Origin: Competibacter_A sp003527885
Lineage (GTDB): Bacteria; Pseudomonadota; Gammaproteobacteria; Competibacterales; Competibacteraceae
DNA: 30,088 nucleotides
NCBI GenBank assembly: GCA_035442025.1
Contig: DAORPQ010000034.1
Span: forward strand, 1 to 30,088
Direction of reading: 5' to 3'
Position numbers and translations under genes: made by a program. Of this stretch, positions 1 through 8,453 are shown piece by piece. Positions within the stretch are counted from its first letter, which is position 1. Every line of letters starts with the position of its first letter. The notes beneath the pieces are model-generated. The model saw only the letters and a list, made by a program, of their open reading frames with translations, was not told the DNA's origin and made no database searches.

Positions 1-347
1 AGGTTGAGCGGTTGCGCCGGGTCCAAGAACAAAACCGGCACGGCACCCCACGCCAAGCCAAAAGTCCAGGATAGCGCGGCGGCGGCCCGCCCCCAGGGAG
101 GTATCCCTTCCACCGTTGGCCGGCGCCGCTGATACGCGCGCAGCAACAGCCAGCGCACCGCCGCCAACCCGTAAAGCGCCGCCAGCCAAAGCAACAAACG
201 ATCGCGCGCCGCCTTATCCCACAGCATGGACACCAAGACGGTGCTCGACACCACATGGACCGCAATGGCGACCGGAATAGAGCGGAACAGAGTACCGATC
301 AGCTCGGCCTGAATTTCGGCCTGAGTCACGCGGTCACCGGGGTTCAT
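1..347 (-). CDS. N-terminal part of a multi-pass membrane protein (runs off left edge)
   Basis: An uninterrupted minus-strand frame runs from an ATG at 347 to the window edge (about 115 codons). The product starts MNPGDRVTQAEIQAELIG and then shows three hydrophobic stretches, at roughly residues 22-44, 53-74 and 90-110, separated by short basic loops (RRR after the second). An N-terminal block of membrane helices without a signal peptide is common in membrane sensor proteins such as histidine kinases and diguanylate cyclases; the catalytic part, if any, lies outside the window, so no function is assigned. An in-frame ATG at 359 is an alternative start. Neither start has a strong Shine-Dalgarno sequence. 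It is transcribed away from the large plus-strand cluster. Confidence 0.6.
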   Translation of the reverse strand, partial: MNPGDRVTQAEIQAELIGTLFRSIPVAIAVHVVSSTVLVSMLWDKAARDRLLLWLAALYGLAAVRWLLLRAYQRRRPTVEGIPPWGRAAAALSWTFGLAWGAVPVLFLDPAQPLN

Positions 348-438
348 GGTTTGGCACATCTCGGTTATTCGGAAAAAATCAAGCTCCATTCGCCTGTTGC
401 GCTAAGCGCGAATGCCGGCCCGCAATCGATACCCTGGC

Positions 439-798
439 TCAGCAATGTACCCGTGCGCCGGATAGTCCGGTTTTTTTCGGGCCGACGCCGACCAGCACGA
501 TTTTACCTTTGCAACGGCTTAGCGGCTCGTTATCCGAGACCTTGATAACCGGCTCACAACGACAGTTCCATCGCAAAACCTCCGGCTCCGCAAGCGGCGC
601 GGGATCGAGCGGGATGCCGGTTAGCGGGTCGTATTTTCCGGTGGCGGGACAGCCTGTTTGCTCCCAGCGGACTGGCTCGAACCCAGAAACGGCAACTCTA
701 CCGGCAATTTGTTACTTTTCAGTATTTTCAGTGCCTTTTGATTCTTGCACCGAATGACCCAATTGAGTATAGGTCTTCCGCTTTATAACTTTAGTCAT
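439..798 (-). pseudogene. Possible ORF split by an in-frame TAA, unknown function
   Basis: On the minus strand an ATG at 798 opens a 28-codon frame (MTKVIKRKTYTQLGHSV...) that ends at a TAA at 714-712. The same frame then stays open for 90 more codons to a TGA at 441-439. The second part has a protein-like composition, with motifs such as GKYDPLTGIPLD, RWNCRCEPV and GKIVLVGVGP. Read through the TAA it would be about 119 residues, so this may be a recently broken gene. There is no clear ribosome site before the ATG and I do not recognise a family. It could also be a chance open frame. Confidence 0.25.
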
Positions 799-816
799 AG
801 TACTAAATAACTAAAC

Positions 817-883
817 TGTTTCAATTGTTTCAGTTGTTTCATGCTGGTTCAAATTGAATCATGCGACGGGTTCAGTTTGAACC
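817..883. repeat. Cluster of short TTCA repeats and two palindromes
   Basis: Three 9-bp units starting TGTTTCA lie head to tail at 817-843. They are followed by two related 15-bp elements: GGTTCAAATTGAATC at 846-860 and GGTTCAGTTTGAACC at 869-883, with centres 23 bp apart. The second is a perfect palindrome with 6-bp arms and a 3-bp spacer; the first is a one-mismatch version. Their arrangement resembles a double operator or a short iteron-like array. They lie just upstream of the minus-strand ORF that starts at 798 and about 480 bp before the plus-strand cluster. The binding protein, if any, is unknown. Confidence 0.45.
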
Positions 884-1231
884 ATCTCTCAAAACCAATG
901 TTGCTAATTTTAATTAATTGAACGTAATTCTTTTTTAGATTTGCCGAAAAAGCAGGCAAAATTTTTTACTTTTTCAGCGAAAATAATAAAAATCAACAAG
1001 CGCTCACATGTTGATCCATTGATATATCTCATAAAAAAACTTCAATAACTTCATATACTAGTAAAATAATAATAACTATTCAGGCTTCAGTGTCCGCCGC
1101 TAAAACCATTTTTAAATTTCAATATTTTCATTCTTGGCACAAGAATGGCTTAAGACCGTGTGCCATTTGTTACTGGCCTTATAAGTTGATCGCTTTTTAA
1201 TAGGTCACTCGTTCTATGACTTCTGACTTAT
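884..1231. other. AT-rich gene-free stretch
   Basis: This stretch is strikingly AT-rich against its GC-rich surroundings, with runs such as AATAATAATAACT near 1065-1077. I see no ORF with a start, ribosome site and plausible protein in either direction, and no RNA gene. It may be a long upstream region for the cluster that begins at 1359, or a scar of inserted DNA. Confidence 0.5.
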
Positions 1232-1259
1232 TTGAAAAAAGCAATTTCCAACTTATAGT
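1232..1259 (+). promoter_or_regulatory. Candidate sigma-70 promoter for the large plus-strand cluster
   Basis: TTGAAA at 1232-1237 and TATAGT at 1254-1259 are separated by 16 bp. Both boxes are close to the TTGACA/TATAAT consensus. Transcription would begin near 1266 and leave a leader of about 90 nt before the ATG at 1359. The local AT bias raises the chance of a random match. Confidence 0.4.
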
Positions 1260-1358
1260 CAGCAACAGGCAAAATTTAATGCAATTCAATCCGCGAACTG
1301 CTTGAGTCAGCGGGATGACAAAAACAGCCATTCTCAGTCGAGCAGCCCAGGAGAAGCC

Positions 1359-3401
1359 ATGAAAGAGCCCATGAAGTATTTCTCGCAAAGCATGACCTTG
1401 TTAGGGAAAGTCACCAATGTCAGTGTCGCGGAGGCGTCGTTCACTTTGCGGTGCCGCAGCGGGGACAGCTTTCTGGTTCAGACCAGCTCGCAAACAACCT
1501 TTAACGTATTGCGCAATTTGGACGAACTCAGCCGGGATCGCGTCCCCGCACCCCCGGATTTCAACTCCAACGGCGGCCTATCCGAGCTGGTGCGCAAATA
1601 CGTTCATCCCGATGAGCTCGTCATTATTTATGGCATCTATCAGGCGCATCAAGGCAAGGAGCAATTCCAGGCCAGCACCGTCACGCTGCCCCATTACGAA
1701 AAAGGCCGGTACATCTTCGAGGAATCGCATTGGTGGCTCACCCAGATTTCCCGTTTGGCCGATGAATGGCTGGATGATCTGTTCGGCGACCGCCGCACCT
1801 ATGAAATGGACGACTTCGCCGAGTTTTATCAAACTAACCTCAATATTTTTGGCCTGCCGATGCAGGACGATAACGTGCAGGAATGCGCGACCTTATCCCG
1901 TCTGATTTACGGGCTTTCCTCGGCTTATTTGCTGACCGGCAACGAGCGTTACCTGTGCGCCGCCAAGGCCGGCGTCCGTTACCAGCGCTATACCTTCCGC
2001 ACCTTGAGCCACGACGGACAAACCTGTTTCTGGAGTTTTGGCAAACGCAAAATCCGCGACCGGGGCGCGAAAATCGCGGTGGCTTCGGAAAACCCGGACG
2101 ACCGCGACACCATTCCCCTGTACGAGCAAATCTACGCGCTGGCCGGTTTGGCGCAATACTACCGCATCACCCAGGATTGGGAGGTGTTGGAAGATATCCA
2201 GCGCACGGTTCGCACGTTTCAAAAATTCTATTTGGATTCGCCCAAGAATGGCTTCAGCGGCTTGGAGGGTTATTTCTCCCACATCGATTACGCGACCTTG
2301 CGGCCAGATACCGAAGCGCTGGGCGACAATCGCTCGCGCAAGAATTGGAACTCCATCGGCGACCATATCCCCGCCTATCTGGTCAATCTGATCCTGGCGC
2401 TGGACCCGCTGCCGCGCGGCGGTAAAGGCTGGGAAGAAATCGGCGATTTTTTAAATACTTGCCGGACGATTCTGGACACGACTTCCCGGCTGATCCTACA
2501 GAAATTCCCCGACCCCAACCCCGAAGTGCCGTTCGTCAACGAACGGTTCCACGCCGATTGGACACCCGATCAGCGATGGCGCTGGCAGCAAAACCGCGCC
2601 GTGGTCGGCCATAACTTGAAGATCGCCTGGAACCTCACCCGCGTGGCGAGCTATTACCGGGTTTTGGCCGAAGAAGAACGCGACCGAGGCCGGGACACCC
2701 AAGCGCAACAGCATGAGCTTTTTGCGACCGATTTTCTGAATCTGGCGAAAAAATTGGGCGACGCGATGGCCATTCACGGTCTCGATCAGGTCCGGGGCGG
2801 CTGTTTCGATGCGGTCGAACGCGAGCCCCAGCCCAATGTGCCGATCGAATTCACCTGGGGCAACACCAAGGACTTCTGGCAGCAAGAGCAAGGCATTCTC
2901 GCTTATCTGATCTTGTTCGGCTCCACGCAGGAATACCGTTATTTGGAGCTGGCGCGCGAAATGGAGATTTTCTGGAACGCCTGCTTTTTGGATCACGATA
3001 ACCGGGGCATCTTTTTCCGGGTCAACGATAACGGCCACCCCATCATCGAAGGCGCTTACGGCCAGAAAGGCGGTCATTCCGTTTCCGGCTATCACGTCTT
3101 CGAATTGAATTATCTGGCGCATATCTACACCCGTTCCTTCGTGCGTCCGGTCCTCGATAAAGACGAGAACGGCGCTAATTTCTGCCTGTTCTTCTGCCCG
3201 GACGTTAAAACCGGGCGAGCGACTCTCAATGTCCTGCCGGATTTTTATACGCCCGGCGCCATCGAGATTGCCGGCATCACGGTGAATGGAGTGCCTCGCG
3301 CGAGTTTCTCAGAAGACAACTTCCAAATCGACTTGGAGGAAGAAGAACTCGGCTCTCCCATCGTCGTGGAATTCCGTCCGAAGCTCCTCAAGAGGAATTA
3401 A
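1359..3401 (+). CDS. AGE-family (N-acylglucosamine 2-epimerase-like) sugar epimerase/isomerase
   Basis: The 680-residue product has a central (alpha/alpha)6-barrel of the AGE type, about residues 115-600: an EESHWWLTQISRLADEWLDD helix, HNLKIAWNLTRVASYY carrying a His typical of the active site, and QQEQGILAYLILFGS. AGE enzymes interconvert sugar epimers or aldose/ketose pairs at an unphosphorylated C1/C2. A beta-rich N-terminal domain of about 105 residues (GKVTNVSVAEASFTLRC...) and a short beta-rich tail make it longer than the usual 390-420 residue AGE enzyme. I chose the ATG at 1359 because AGGAGA at 1349-1354 precedes it by 4 bp; an in-frame TTG at 1302 lacks such a site. It is the first gene of the long co-directional run, with the next gene 2 bp away. 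The substrate cannot be read from sequence. Confidence 0.8.
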   Translation: MKEPMKYFSQSMTLLGKVTNVSVAEASFTLRCRSGDSFLVQTSSQTTFNVLRNLDELSRDRVPAPPDFNSNGGLSELVRKYVHPDELVIIYGIYQAHQGKEQFQASTVTLPHYEKGRYIFEESHWWLTQISRLADEWLDDLFGDRRTYEMDDFAEFYQTNLNIFGLPMQDDNVQECATLSRLIYGLSSAYLLTGNERYLCAAKAGVRYQRYTFRTLSHDGQTCFWSFGKRKIRDRGAKIAVASENPDDRDTIPLYEQIYALAGLAQYYRITQDWEVLEDIQRTVRTFQKFYLDSPKNGFSGLEGYFSHIDYATLRPDTEALGDNRSRKNWNSIGDHIPAYLVNLILALDPLPRGGKGWEEIGDFLNTCRTILDTTSRLILQKFPDPNPEVPFVNERFHADWTPDQRWRWQQNRAVVGHNLKIAWNLTRVASYYRVLAEEERDRGRDTQAQQHELFATDFLNLAKKLGDAMAIHGLDQVRGGCFDAVEREPQPNVPIEFTWGNTKDFWQQEQGILAYLILFGSTQEYRYLELAREMEIFWNACFLDHDNRGIFFRVNDNGHPIIEGAYGQKGGHSVSGYHVFELNYLAHIYTRSFVRPVLDKDENGANFCLFFCPDVKTGRATLNVLPDFYTPGAIEIAGITVNGVPRASFSEDNFQIDLEEEELGSPIVVEFRPKLLKRN

Positions 3402-3403
3402 CC

Positions 3404-4042
3404 GTGACGCTTCAACCGTTGGTCGGCAAAAAGATCGCGGTGCTGGTGGAAAGCCAGTACGTCCCCGGCGAAATCGAGGCTTACCGCTACGGTTTCGGGG
3501 CCTTGGGGGCGGAGGTGCACTTCATGTCGCGGCTGTGGAATCAGCCGAAACAAACCTTCGTCGGCGAGGTGGAACAACCGGGCCAAACACCGCAGACCTT
3601 GGATGTCGGCATCGATTTCCAACACGTCGCGCTGGAGGACTACGCGGCGGTGATCATGGCGGCCAACTACACCAGCGTCCGGCTGCGCTATTTCGCGCCG
3701 CCGGAGGGACAGCCGGTTTCACCGGAACTGGTCCGCTCCGCTCCGGCGGTCGAGTTCTTCGCCCGCGCCATGCGCAACCCGCGCATCGTCAAGGGGCCAC
3801 TGTGCCACGGGCTGTGGATCTTGACGCCCTGCCCGGAGCTGCTCAAGGGGCGCCAGGTGATCTGCCACGAGGTAGTGCTGGCGGACGTGCTGAACTGCGG
3901 CGCGGTCTACGTCCCGCAGGATGCGAGCAACGGCGGGGTGGTGGTGGACGGCGATCTGGTCACCGGGCGCAGTTGGCATGTGGTGGAACCCTTCATCCAG
4001 GCGGTCGCCCGACAGATTTTGGCCTTAAACGCGGAGGTTTGA
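3404..4042 (+). CDS. DJ-1/PfpI family protein
   Basis: A 212-residue DJ-1/PfpI superfamily protein. The nucleophile-elbow cysteine is Cys134 in KGPLCHGLWIL, followed by His135. It starts KKIAVLVESQYVPGEIEAYRYGF, in which the acidic residue of the Cys-Glu pair is probably the EIEAYR glutamate. Relatives act as proteases, glyoxalase III, deglycase-like or hydratase enzymes; many have no known substrate. The start is GTG, with AGAGGA in the tail of the epimerase gene acting as ribosome site, so translation is probably coupled. A second family member follows after 4 bp, pointing to a paired or heteromeric function. Confidence 0.85.
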   Translation: MTLQPLVGKKIAVLVESQYVPGEIEAYRYGFGALGAEVHFMSRLWNQPKQTFVGEVEQPGQTPQTLDVGIDFQHVALEDYAAVIMAANYTSVRLRYFAPPEGQPVSPELVRSAPAVEFFARAMRNPRIVKGPLCHGLWILTPCPELLKGRQVICHEVVLADVLNCGAVYVPQDASNGGVVVDGDLVTGRSWHVVEPFIQAVARQILALNAEV

Positions 4043-4046
4043 ACTC

Positions 4047-4892
4047 ATGAGTCGCAAGATTTTGATCGTGCTGTCGGAATGGGGTTTCTGGGGCGAGGAG
4101 CTGATTGGCCCGCTGGAGGTGTTCGACGCCGCCGGCTACGAATCCGCGTTCGCCACCCCGACCGGCAAGCGGCCGGTCGCCATCGCCGTCAGCAAGGACG
4201 CCAGCTACGTCGACCCGCCGCTGGGCCGGCCGGTGACCACCCCGGAGATGGCGGCCAAGGTGCAAGCCATCGATGATCCGGCCAACCCGCGCCTGGACCA
4301 TCCGATCAATTTGTCGGCCTGGTTTCCGATGCAGCCGTACTGGAGCGCGCCCGAAGTGCTGCGCCAGTGGGAGAACTACTACCGGGAGGTGGCGCGAGCG
4401 CAAGAGCAAATCGGGCAATACGACGCGCTGCTGATGGTCGGCGGCAGCGGCCCGCTGGTCGACATGGCCAACAACCACCGGGTGCACGAACTGATTTTCG
4501 GCTTCCTGCGCCAGGGCAAGCCGGTAGCGGCGGAATGCTACGCCGTGACCTGCCTGGCCTTCGCCCGCGACCTCAACGACCGCAAGAGCCTCATCTGGGG
4601 CAAGCGGGTCACCGGCCACTGCAAGGAATACGACTACCTGGACGGCACCGGCTTCATGGAGCGCTACAACCAGTTCCTGAATTTCAACATGGGGCCGCCG
4701 CCCTACCCGCTGGAATACATCCTGCGCGACGCCACCGGCCCGGACGGCGGCTATATCGGCAACGTCGGCCGGGAAACCTCGGTCATCGTCGATTACCCCT
4801 TCATCACCGGCCGCTCCACGCCGGATTCCACCCTGACCGGCCAGATGGTGGTGGAAACCTTGGAGCGGGGTCTGCGGCGCTACGGCTGGTGA
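4047..4892 (+). CDS. DJ-1/PfpI-like (Hsp31-type) protein
   Basis: A 281-residue member of the DJ-1/type-1 glutamine amidotransferase-like superfamily. It begins SRKILIVLSEWGFWGEELIGPLEVFDAAGY; the EELIGP glutamate fits the conserved acidic partner of the nucleophile, and VAAECYAVTCL places the nucleophile at Cys164. Extra insertions (VSKDASYVDPPLGRP, DHPINLSAW) resemble the larger Hsp31/glyoxalase III subgroup, which handles methylglyoxal-like dicarbonyls. It is clearly divergent from the DJ-1 gene just upstream, so the pair is not a recent duplication. Exact activity is unknown; a reactive-carbonyl role fits the neighbours (tautomerase, VOC, reductases). Confidence 0.8.
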   Translation: MSRKILIVLSEWGFWGEELIGPLEVFDAAGYESAFATPTGKRPVAIAVSKDASYVDPPLGRPVTTPEMAAKVQAIDDPANPRLDHPINLSAWFPMQPYWSAPEVLRQWENYYREVARAQEQIGQYDALLMVGGSGPLVDMANNHRVHELIFGFLRQGKPVAAECYAVTCLAFARDLNDRKSLIWGKRVTGHCKEYDYLDGTGFMERYNQFLNFNMGPPPYPLEYILRDATGPDGGYIGNVGRETSVIVDYPFITGRSTPDSTLTGQMVVETLERGLRRYGW

Positions 4893-4953
4893 GCGCGGGC
4901 GAGACGGCGGCAAACGACCGAGCATCGAAAATCCGACGGGAAAAGGGGAAGCC

Positions 4954-6651
4954 ATGACCGGGAAAACGGGACACCGCAAGCTTTTGGAGCAGTTGGAAGC
5001 GGACGGCGTTCGCTATCTGTTCGGCAATCCGGGCAGCAGCGAGGAAGGCTTGCTCGATGAAATTTCGCGCTTCCCGGCCATCGACTACATCCTGGGCTTG
5101 CAGGAAGCGGCTATCGTCGGCATCGCCGACGGCTACGCCCAGGCGACACAAAAACCGGCGGTGGTGCAACTGCATTGCAGCGTCGGCCTCGGCAACGCCA
5201 TCGGCAGCCTGTATCACGCCAAACGCCGGCGCTCGCCGCTGGTCGTCATCACCGGTGAATCCGGCGTCGCCCACGACGCGATGGACGCGCAGATGGCGGC
5301 GGATCTGGTCGCCATGGCCCGGCCGGTCACCAAATATGCCGCCCGCGCCCTCGATTCGCGCAGCCTGCTGCGGCTGGTGCGGCGCTGCCTCAAGATGGCC
5401 GCGACCCCGCCGTTCGGCCCCGTGTTTCTCTCCGTGCCGCAGGACGTGCTCGACGCGACCAACGACGAGCCAGTAGCGCCGACCGTGGTCCCCTCCAGCC
5501 GCGTCGCCCCGGAACCGTCGATCGTGGCCGCCGTCACCGCCCTGCTGGCCGGCGCGCAAAACCCGCTGATCCTGATGGGCGATGGCGTCGCCCACTCGCA
5601 GGCCCAGCCGGAACTGGCGCATCTGGCGGAAGTGCTGGGCGCGCGCGTGTACGGCGTGATGGCCTCCGAACTGAACATTTCCTGGACACACCCGCTCTAC
5701 TGCGGCCTGCTCGGCCACATGTTCGGCCATTCCAGCCAGCGCGCCGTCGCCGAGGCGGATGCCGTGGTCATCTGCGGCACCTACGTTTTCCCGGAAGTGT
5801 TCCCGCTGCTGACCAACCCGTTCCGGCCCGACGCCAAGATCATCCACATCGACCTCGACCCTTACGAGATCGCCAAGAACCATCCGGTCACGGTGGGGCT
5901 GCTCAGCGACCCGAAACTGACCTTGAAGGCGTTGGCCGACGCGCTGACCGACGCCGTGACGCCGGCGCAACGGATCGCGGCGGCCGAACGTATGCGGGCC
6001 ATCGGCGCGACCAACGAACGGACCCTGCTGGATGCCAGGACGCGGGACGAGGCGGTGCGCGACGCTGTGCCCTTGCACATGTCCGCCTTCGCGGCGGAAC
6101 TGGCCAACCACTTGCCCGAGAACGCGATTCTGTTCGACGAATCGCTGACTCACTTCCCGGAGCTGACTCGCTGGCTGCCGCCGCGCGCGCCGGGCTCTTT
6201 CTTCCAGACCCCCGGCGGCACGCTTGGGGTCGGGCTGCCCGGCGCGATCGGCGTCAAGTTGGCGCACCCGGAGCGGACGGTGCTGGGTTTCTCCGGCGAC
6301 GGCGGCTCCATGTACACCTTCCAGGCGCTGTGGACGGCGGCCCGTTACCGGATCGGGGCCAAGTTCATGGTCTGCAACAACGGCGGTTACCGGCTGCTCA
6401 AGCAGAACCTGCTCGACTACTGGCGCGGCCTGGGCCTGACGCCCGACCAGTTCCCGGAGTTCCCGGCGTCGTTCGACATCCGCGATCCCGGCCTGGATTT
6501 CGTCGGGCTGGCCCAGGCGCTGGGCGTACCGGGTAAGCGAGTCGCAACACCCGCCGACATCGCGCCGGCCATTCGGACCATGCTGGCGCACGACGGACCG
6601 TTTTTGATCGATTTGCTGTTGGACGGCGGCGTCCAGCGGCCCGCGAGTTGA
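4954..6651 (+). CDS. Thiamine-diphosphate enzyme, benzoylformate decarboxylase-like
   Basis: A 565-residue ThDP-dependent enzyme of the acetolactate synthase/2-keto acid decarboxylase superfamily with the usual Pyr, middle and PP domains. The cofactor-activating glutamate is Glu51 in LQEAAIVGIADGYAQ. GNPGSSE (Ser28) and QLHCSVG (His74) line up with active-site Ser and His residues of benzoylformate decarboxylase. The ThDP/Mg motif GDGGSMYTF (about residues 448-456) with the later NNGGY is complete. This argues for non-oxidative decarboxylation of a 2-keto acid, or carboligation, rather than acetolactate synthesis; no regulatory subunit is nearby. The ATG has a GGGGAAG ribosome site. A 2-keto acid made from sugars is my inferred substrate. 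Confidence 0.85.
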   Translation: MTGKTGHRKLLEQLEADGVRYLFGNPGSSEEGLLDEISRFPAIDYILGLQEAAIVGIADGYAQATQKPAVVQLHCSVGLGNAIGSLYHAKRRRSPLVVITGESGVAHDAMDAQMAADLVAMARPVTKYAARALDSRSLLRLVRRCLKMAATPPFGPVFLSVPQDVLDATNDEPVAPTVVPSSRVAPEPSIVAAVTALLAGAQNPLILMGDGVAHSQAQPELAHLAEVLGARVYGVMASELNISWTHPLYCGLLGHMFGHSSQRAVAEADAVVICGTYVFPEVFPLLTNPFRPDAKIIHIDLDPYEIAKNHPVTVGLLSDPKLTLKALADALTDAVTPAQRIAAAERMRAIGATNERTLLDARTRDEAVRDAVPLHMSAFAAELANHLPENAILFDESLTHFPELTRWLPPRAPGSFFQTPGGTLGVGLPGAIGVKLAHPERTVLGFSGDGGSMYTFQALWTAARYRIGAKFMVCNNGGYRLLKQNLLDYWRGLGLTPDQFPEFPASFDIRDPGLDFVGLAQALGVPGKRVATPADIAPAIRTMLAHDGPFLIDLLLDGGVQRPAS

Positions 6652-6666
6652 AAGGGGGTAGCCGTT

Positions 6667-7128
6667 ATGCCGGATCACAACACGTCGAGGGTCGCGGGGC
6701 TATCCGGCCGCGCGGAGATCGAGGCCTTCGTCACCGACTGGTATCACAAGCTCGACATTCACGCGCCGGCGGAGCAACTGGTCGCGCTGGTTGACGAGCG
6801 GGTCGAGATGCAGTTCCCGGAAGGGACGATCCGGGGCGCGGAGCCATTCCGCACCTGGTACGAAGGTGTGATCCGGCTTTTTTTCGACGAGCTACACACC
6901 GTCACCCGCGTCGGCGTCGCCTGGCAAGACCAGCGCTGTCTGGTCGATGTGGTGGTGAACTGGCAGGCCCGGCGCTGGCGGCCGCCCGCGCCGCGCAGCG
7001 AGTGGATCGGTTTCGACGCCTACCAGCGCTGGGAAATGGTTCCCGCGCCGCGCAACGACGGTCGGCTGGTGGTTTCCCGCTACCTCGTCGACGAACTCCG
7101 GCCGATGCCGGGCTCGCCGCCGCTGTGA
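6667..7128 (+). CDS. NTF2/SnoaL-like protein 1
   Basis: A 153-residue protein with the NTF2-like layout: an N-terminal helix pair (EIEAFVTDWYHKLDIHAPAEQLVALV), the typical DERVEMQFPEG turn, then curved beta strands (RVGVAWQDQRCLVDVVVNWQARRW; DAYQRWEMV). The fold is used by small-molecule cyclases, isomerases, dehydratases and simple binding proteins. It lacks the LPGxxPLSG-type motif of the next two paralogues and is the most divergent of the set. It lies 15 bp after the ThDP gene behind AAAGGGGGTAG. The function is unknown; a ligand-binding or isomerase role in the cluster's pathway is inferred from context. Confidence 0.75.
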   Translation: MPDHNTSRVAGLSGRAEIEAFVTDWYHKLDIHAPAEQLVALVDERVEMQFPEGTIRGAEPFRTWYEGVIRLFFDELHTVTRVGVAWQDQRCLVDVVVNWQARRWRPPAPRSEWIGFDAYQRWEMVPAPRNDGRLVVSRYLVDELRPMPGSPPL

Positions 7129-7199
7129 CCGAACTCGCCTCAACCGCAATCTTTTGCCACGCAACTTTTTGAAATTCAAGCAACCGAGAGGGCGACACC

Positions 7200-7682
7200 A
7201 TGGCAGACACCCATCCCAACATCGCGCTGGTGCAGAGAATGTACGAGTGCTTCAACCGCAACGACATGGACACCATCCGCAACGAAATTTTCGCGCCGGA
7301 TCTGGTCTGGAACCTGCCAGGCCGCCACCCGCTGTCCGGCGCCAAGCACGGGGCCGAGGAAGTGCTGGCGTTCTTCGCCCAACTGGTGCGGGCCAACATT
7401 CAGGTGACCCTCGACCCCCAGCGCGACCCCAGCACCGGCGTCGATACCTTCGGCGACGATACGGTGGTGGAAGTCCATCGCGGCCAAGGCACGACCACGG
7501 TGCGCGACGCCTCCGGCAACGAATCGCCAGTCACCCTCAACGCCCTCAACTGCACCCATTACCGGATTCGGAACGGGCGGATCGCGCGGGTCCAGGTGTA
7601 TATCAGCGACCAGCACGCCGTGGATAACTTCTTCAACACCGTCTACCAGCTCAGGCCGATCCCCGACCGGCTGGCCGCCTAG
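7200..7682 (+). CDS. NTF2/SnoaL-like protein 2
   Basis: A 160-residue SnoaL-like protein beginning NIALVQRMYECFNRNDMDTIRNEIFAPDLVWNLPGRHPLSG. The helix followed by a W..PG.HPLSG turn and the TVVEVHRGQGTTTV strand are typical of the fold. The ATG follows GAGAGGG. The 71 bp before it is the largest gap in this part of the cluster, with no obvious terminator. The LPGRHPLSG motif recurs as VPGHNPLSG in the next gene, so the two are probably old duplicates with related ligands. No catalytic assignment can be made with confidence. Confidence 0.8.
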   Translation: MADTHPNIALVQRMYECFNRNDMDTIRNEIFAPDLVWNLPGRHPLSGAKHGAEEVLAFFAQLVRANIQVTLDPQRDPSTGVDTFGDDTVVEVHRGQGTTTVRDASGNESPVTLNALNCTHYRIRNGRIARVQVYISDQHAVDNFFNTVYQLRPIPDRLAA

Positions 7683-7694
7683 GAGGCGTGAATC

Positions 7695-8099
7695 ATGGCC
7701 ACCATCACCGACCAACAAGTCACCGCCGCCTACGCGGCGCTCGCCACCGGCCAACGCAGCCAGATCGCCGAACTGTGGGCCGAGGACCTGCGCTGGCTGG
7801 TCCCCGGCCATAACCCATTGTCGGGCTGGAAGAACAACCTGGATGAATTCATCGAGTTCATGGGCGCCGTCGGCCGGCTGTCGGATAACAGCTTCCGCAT
7901 GGATCGCGCGGCGCTCATGGCCGCCGATAATTTCTCGGCGGACGTGACCCGCAACACCGGCAATCGCGCCGGCCAGCCGGAGCGCCGGCTCGACATCGAC
8001 GTAATCCACTGGCTGACTTGGCGCGACGGCAAGGTCATCGAAGGCCGCGGCGCGATCTTCGGCGACGGCACCGCCCAATACGACGAATTTTGGACCTGA
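7695..8099 (+). CDS. NTF2/SnoaL-like protein 3
   Basis: A 134-residue protein with the same fold pattern: TAAYAALATGQRSQIAELWAEDLRWLVPGHNPLSGWKNN, followed by strands ending IDVIHWLTWRDGKVIEGRG. It starts 12 bp after the preceding gene behind TAGGAGGCG, an excellent ribosome site overlapping the upstream stop. It shares the PG.(H/N)PLSG motif with SnoaL-like protein 2. The acidic tail TAQYDEFWT is short, with no extra domain. An isomerase, cyclase or binding role is inferred only. Confidence 0.8.
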   Translation: MATITDQQVTAAYAALATGQRSQIAELWAEDLRWLVPGHNPLSGWKNNLDEFIEFMGAVGRLSDNSFRMDRAALMAADNFSADVTRNTGNRAGQPERRLDIDVIHWLTWRDGKVIEGRGAIFGDGTAQYDEFWT

Positions 8100-8117
8100 G
8101 AGCGAGAGGAGTCCGCC

Positions 8118-8411
8118 ATGCCCATCGTCAGCGTCAAGGTCATCGAAAACTTCTTCACCGACGAGCAGAAAACGGCGCTGATCAAGGAGCTGACCGACGC
8201 CTTTTGCAAGGCCACCATGGAAGCGGCCCGACCGTACATCTACGTGATGGTCGAGGAAGTCAAACAAGGCCAATGGGGACTGGCCGGCCATCCGTTGCCG
8301 GACCCGGATTTCCTGGTCAACGATTTCGTGCCGATCATCGAAGACGCCGCCGACGAGTTCGTCAAGGCCTACAACGTGCCGCGCCGACGGCCGCGCGGCC
8401 CTTCGGCCTGA
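8118..8411 (+). CDS. 4-oxalocrotonate tautomerase family protein
   Basis: A 97-residue tautomerase superfamily protein. It begins MPIVSVKVIENFFTDEQK; after Met removal the N-terminal proline would be the general base that moves protons between keto and enol forms. The helix KTALIKELTDAFCKATM and strand YIYVMVEEVKQGQWGLAG follow the 4-OT pattern. At 97 residues it is longer than classic 62-residue 4-OT, with a C-terminal acidic helix and basic RRRPRG tail. The ATG follows GAGAGGAG. Placed among SnoaL-like genes, it supports a pathway with enolisable carbonyl intermediates. Confidence 0.85.
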   Translation: MPIVSVKVIENFFTDEQKTALIKELTDAFCKATMEAARPYIYVMVEEVKQGQWGLAGHPLPDPDFLVNDFVPIIEDAADEFVKAYNVPRRRPRGPSA

Positions 8412-8453
8412 GCGCCTTTTTACCGGATTTTGCCCGATACAGGAGCACGCTTC

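Noticed and set aside
4804..6678. 624-codon minus-strand ORF
   Set aside because: It is the antisense shadow of the ThDP enzyme gene; its translation is Arg/His/Gly-rich without recognisable motifs.
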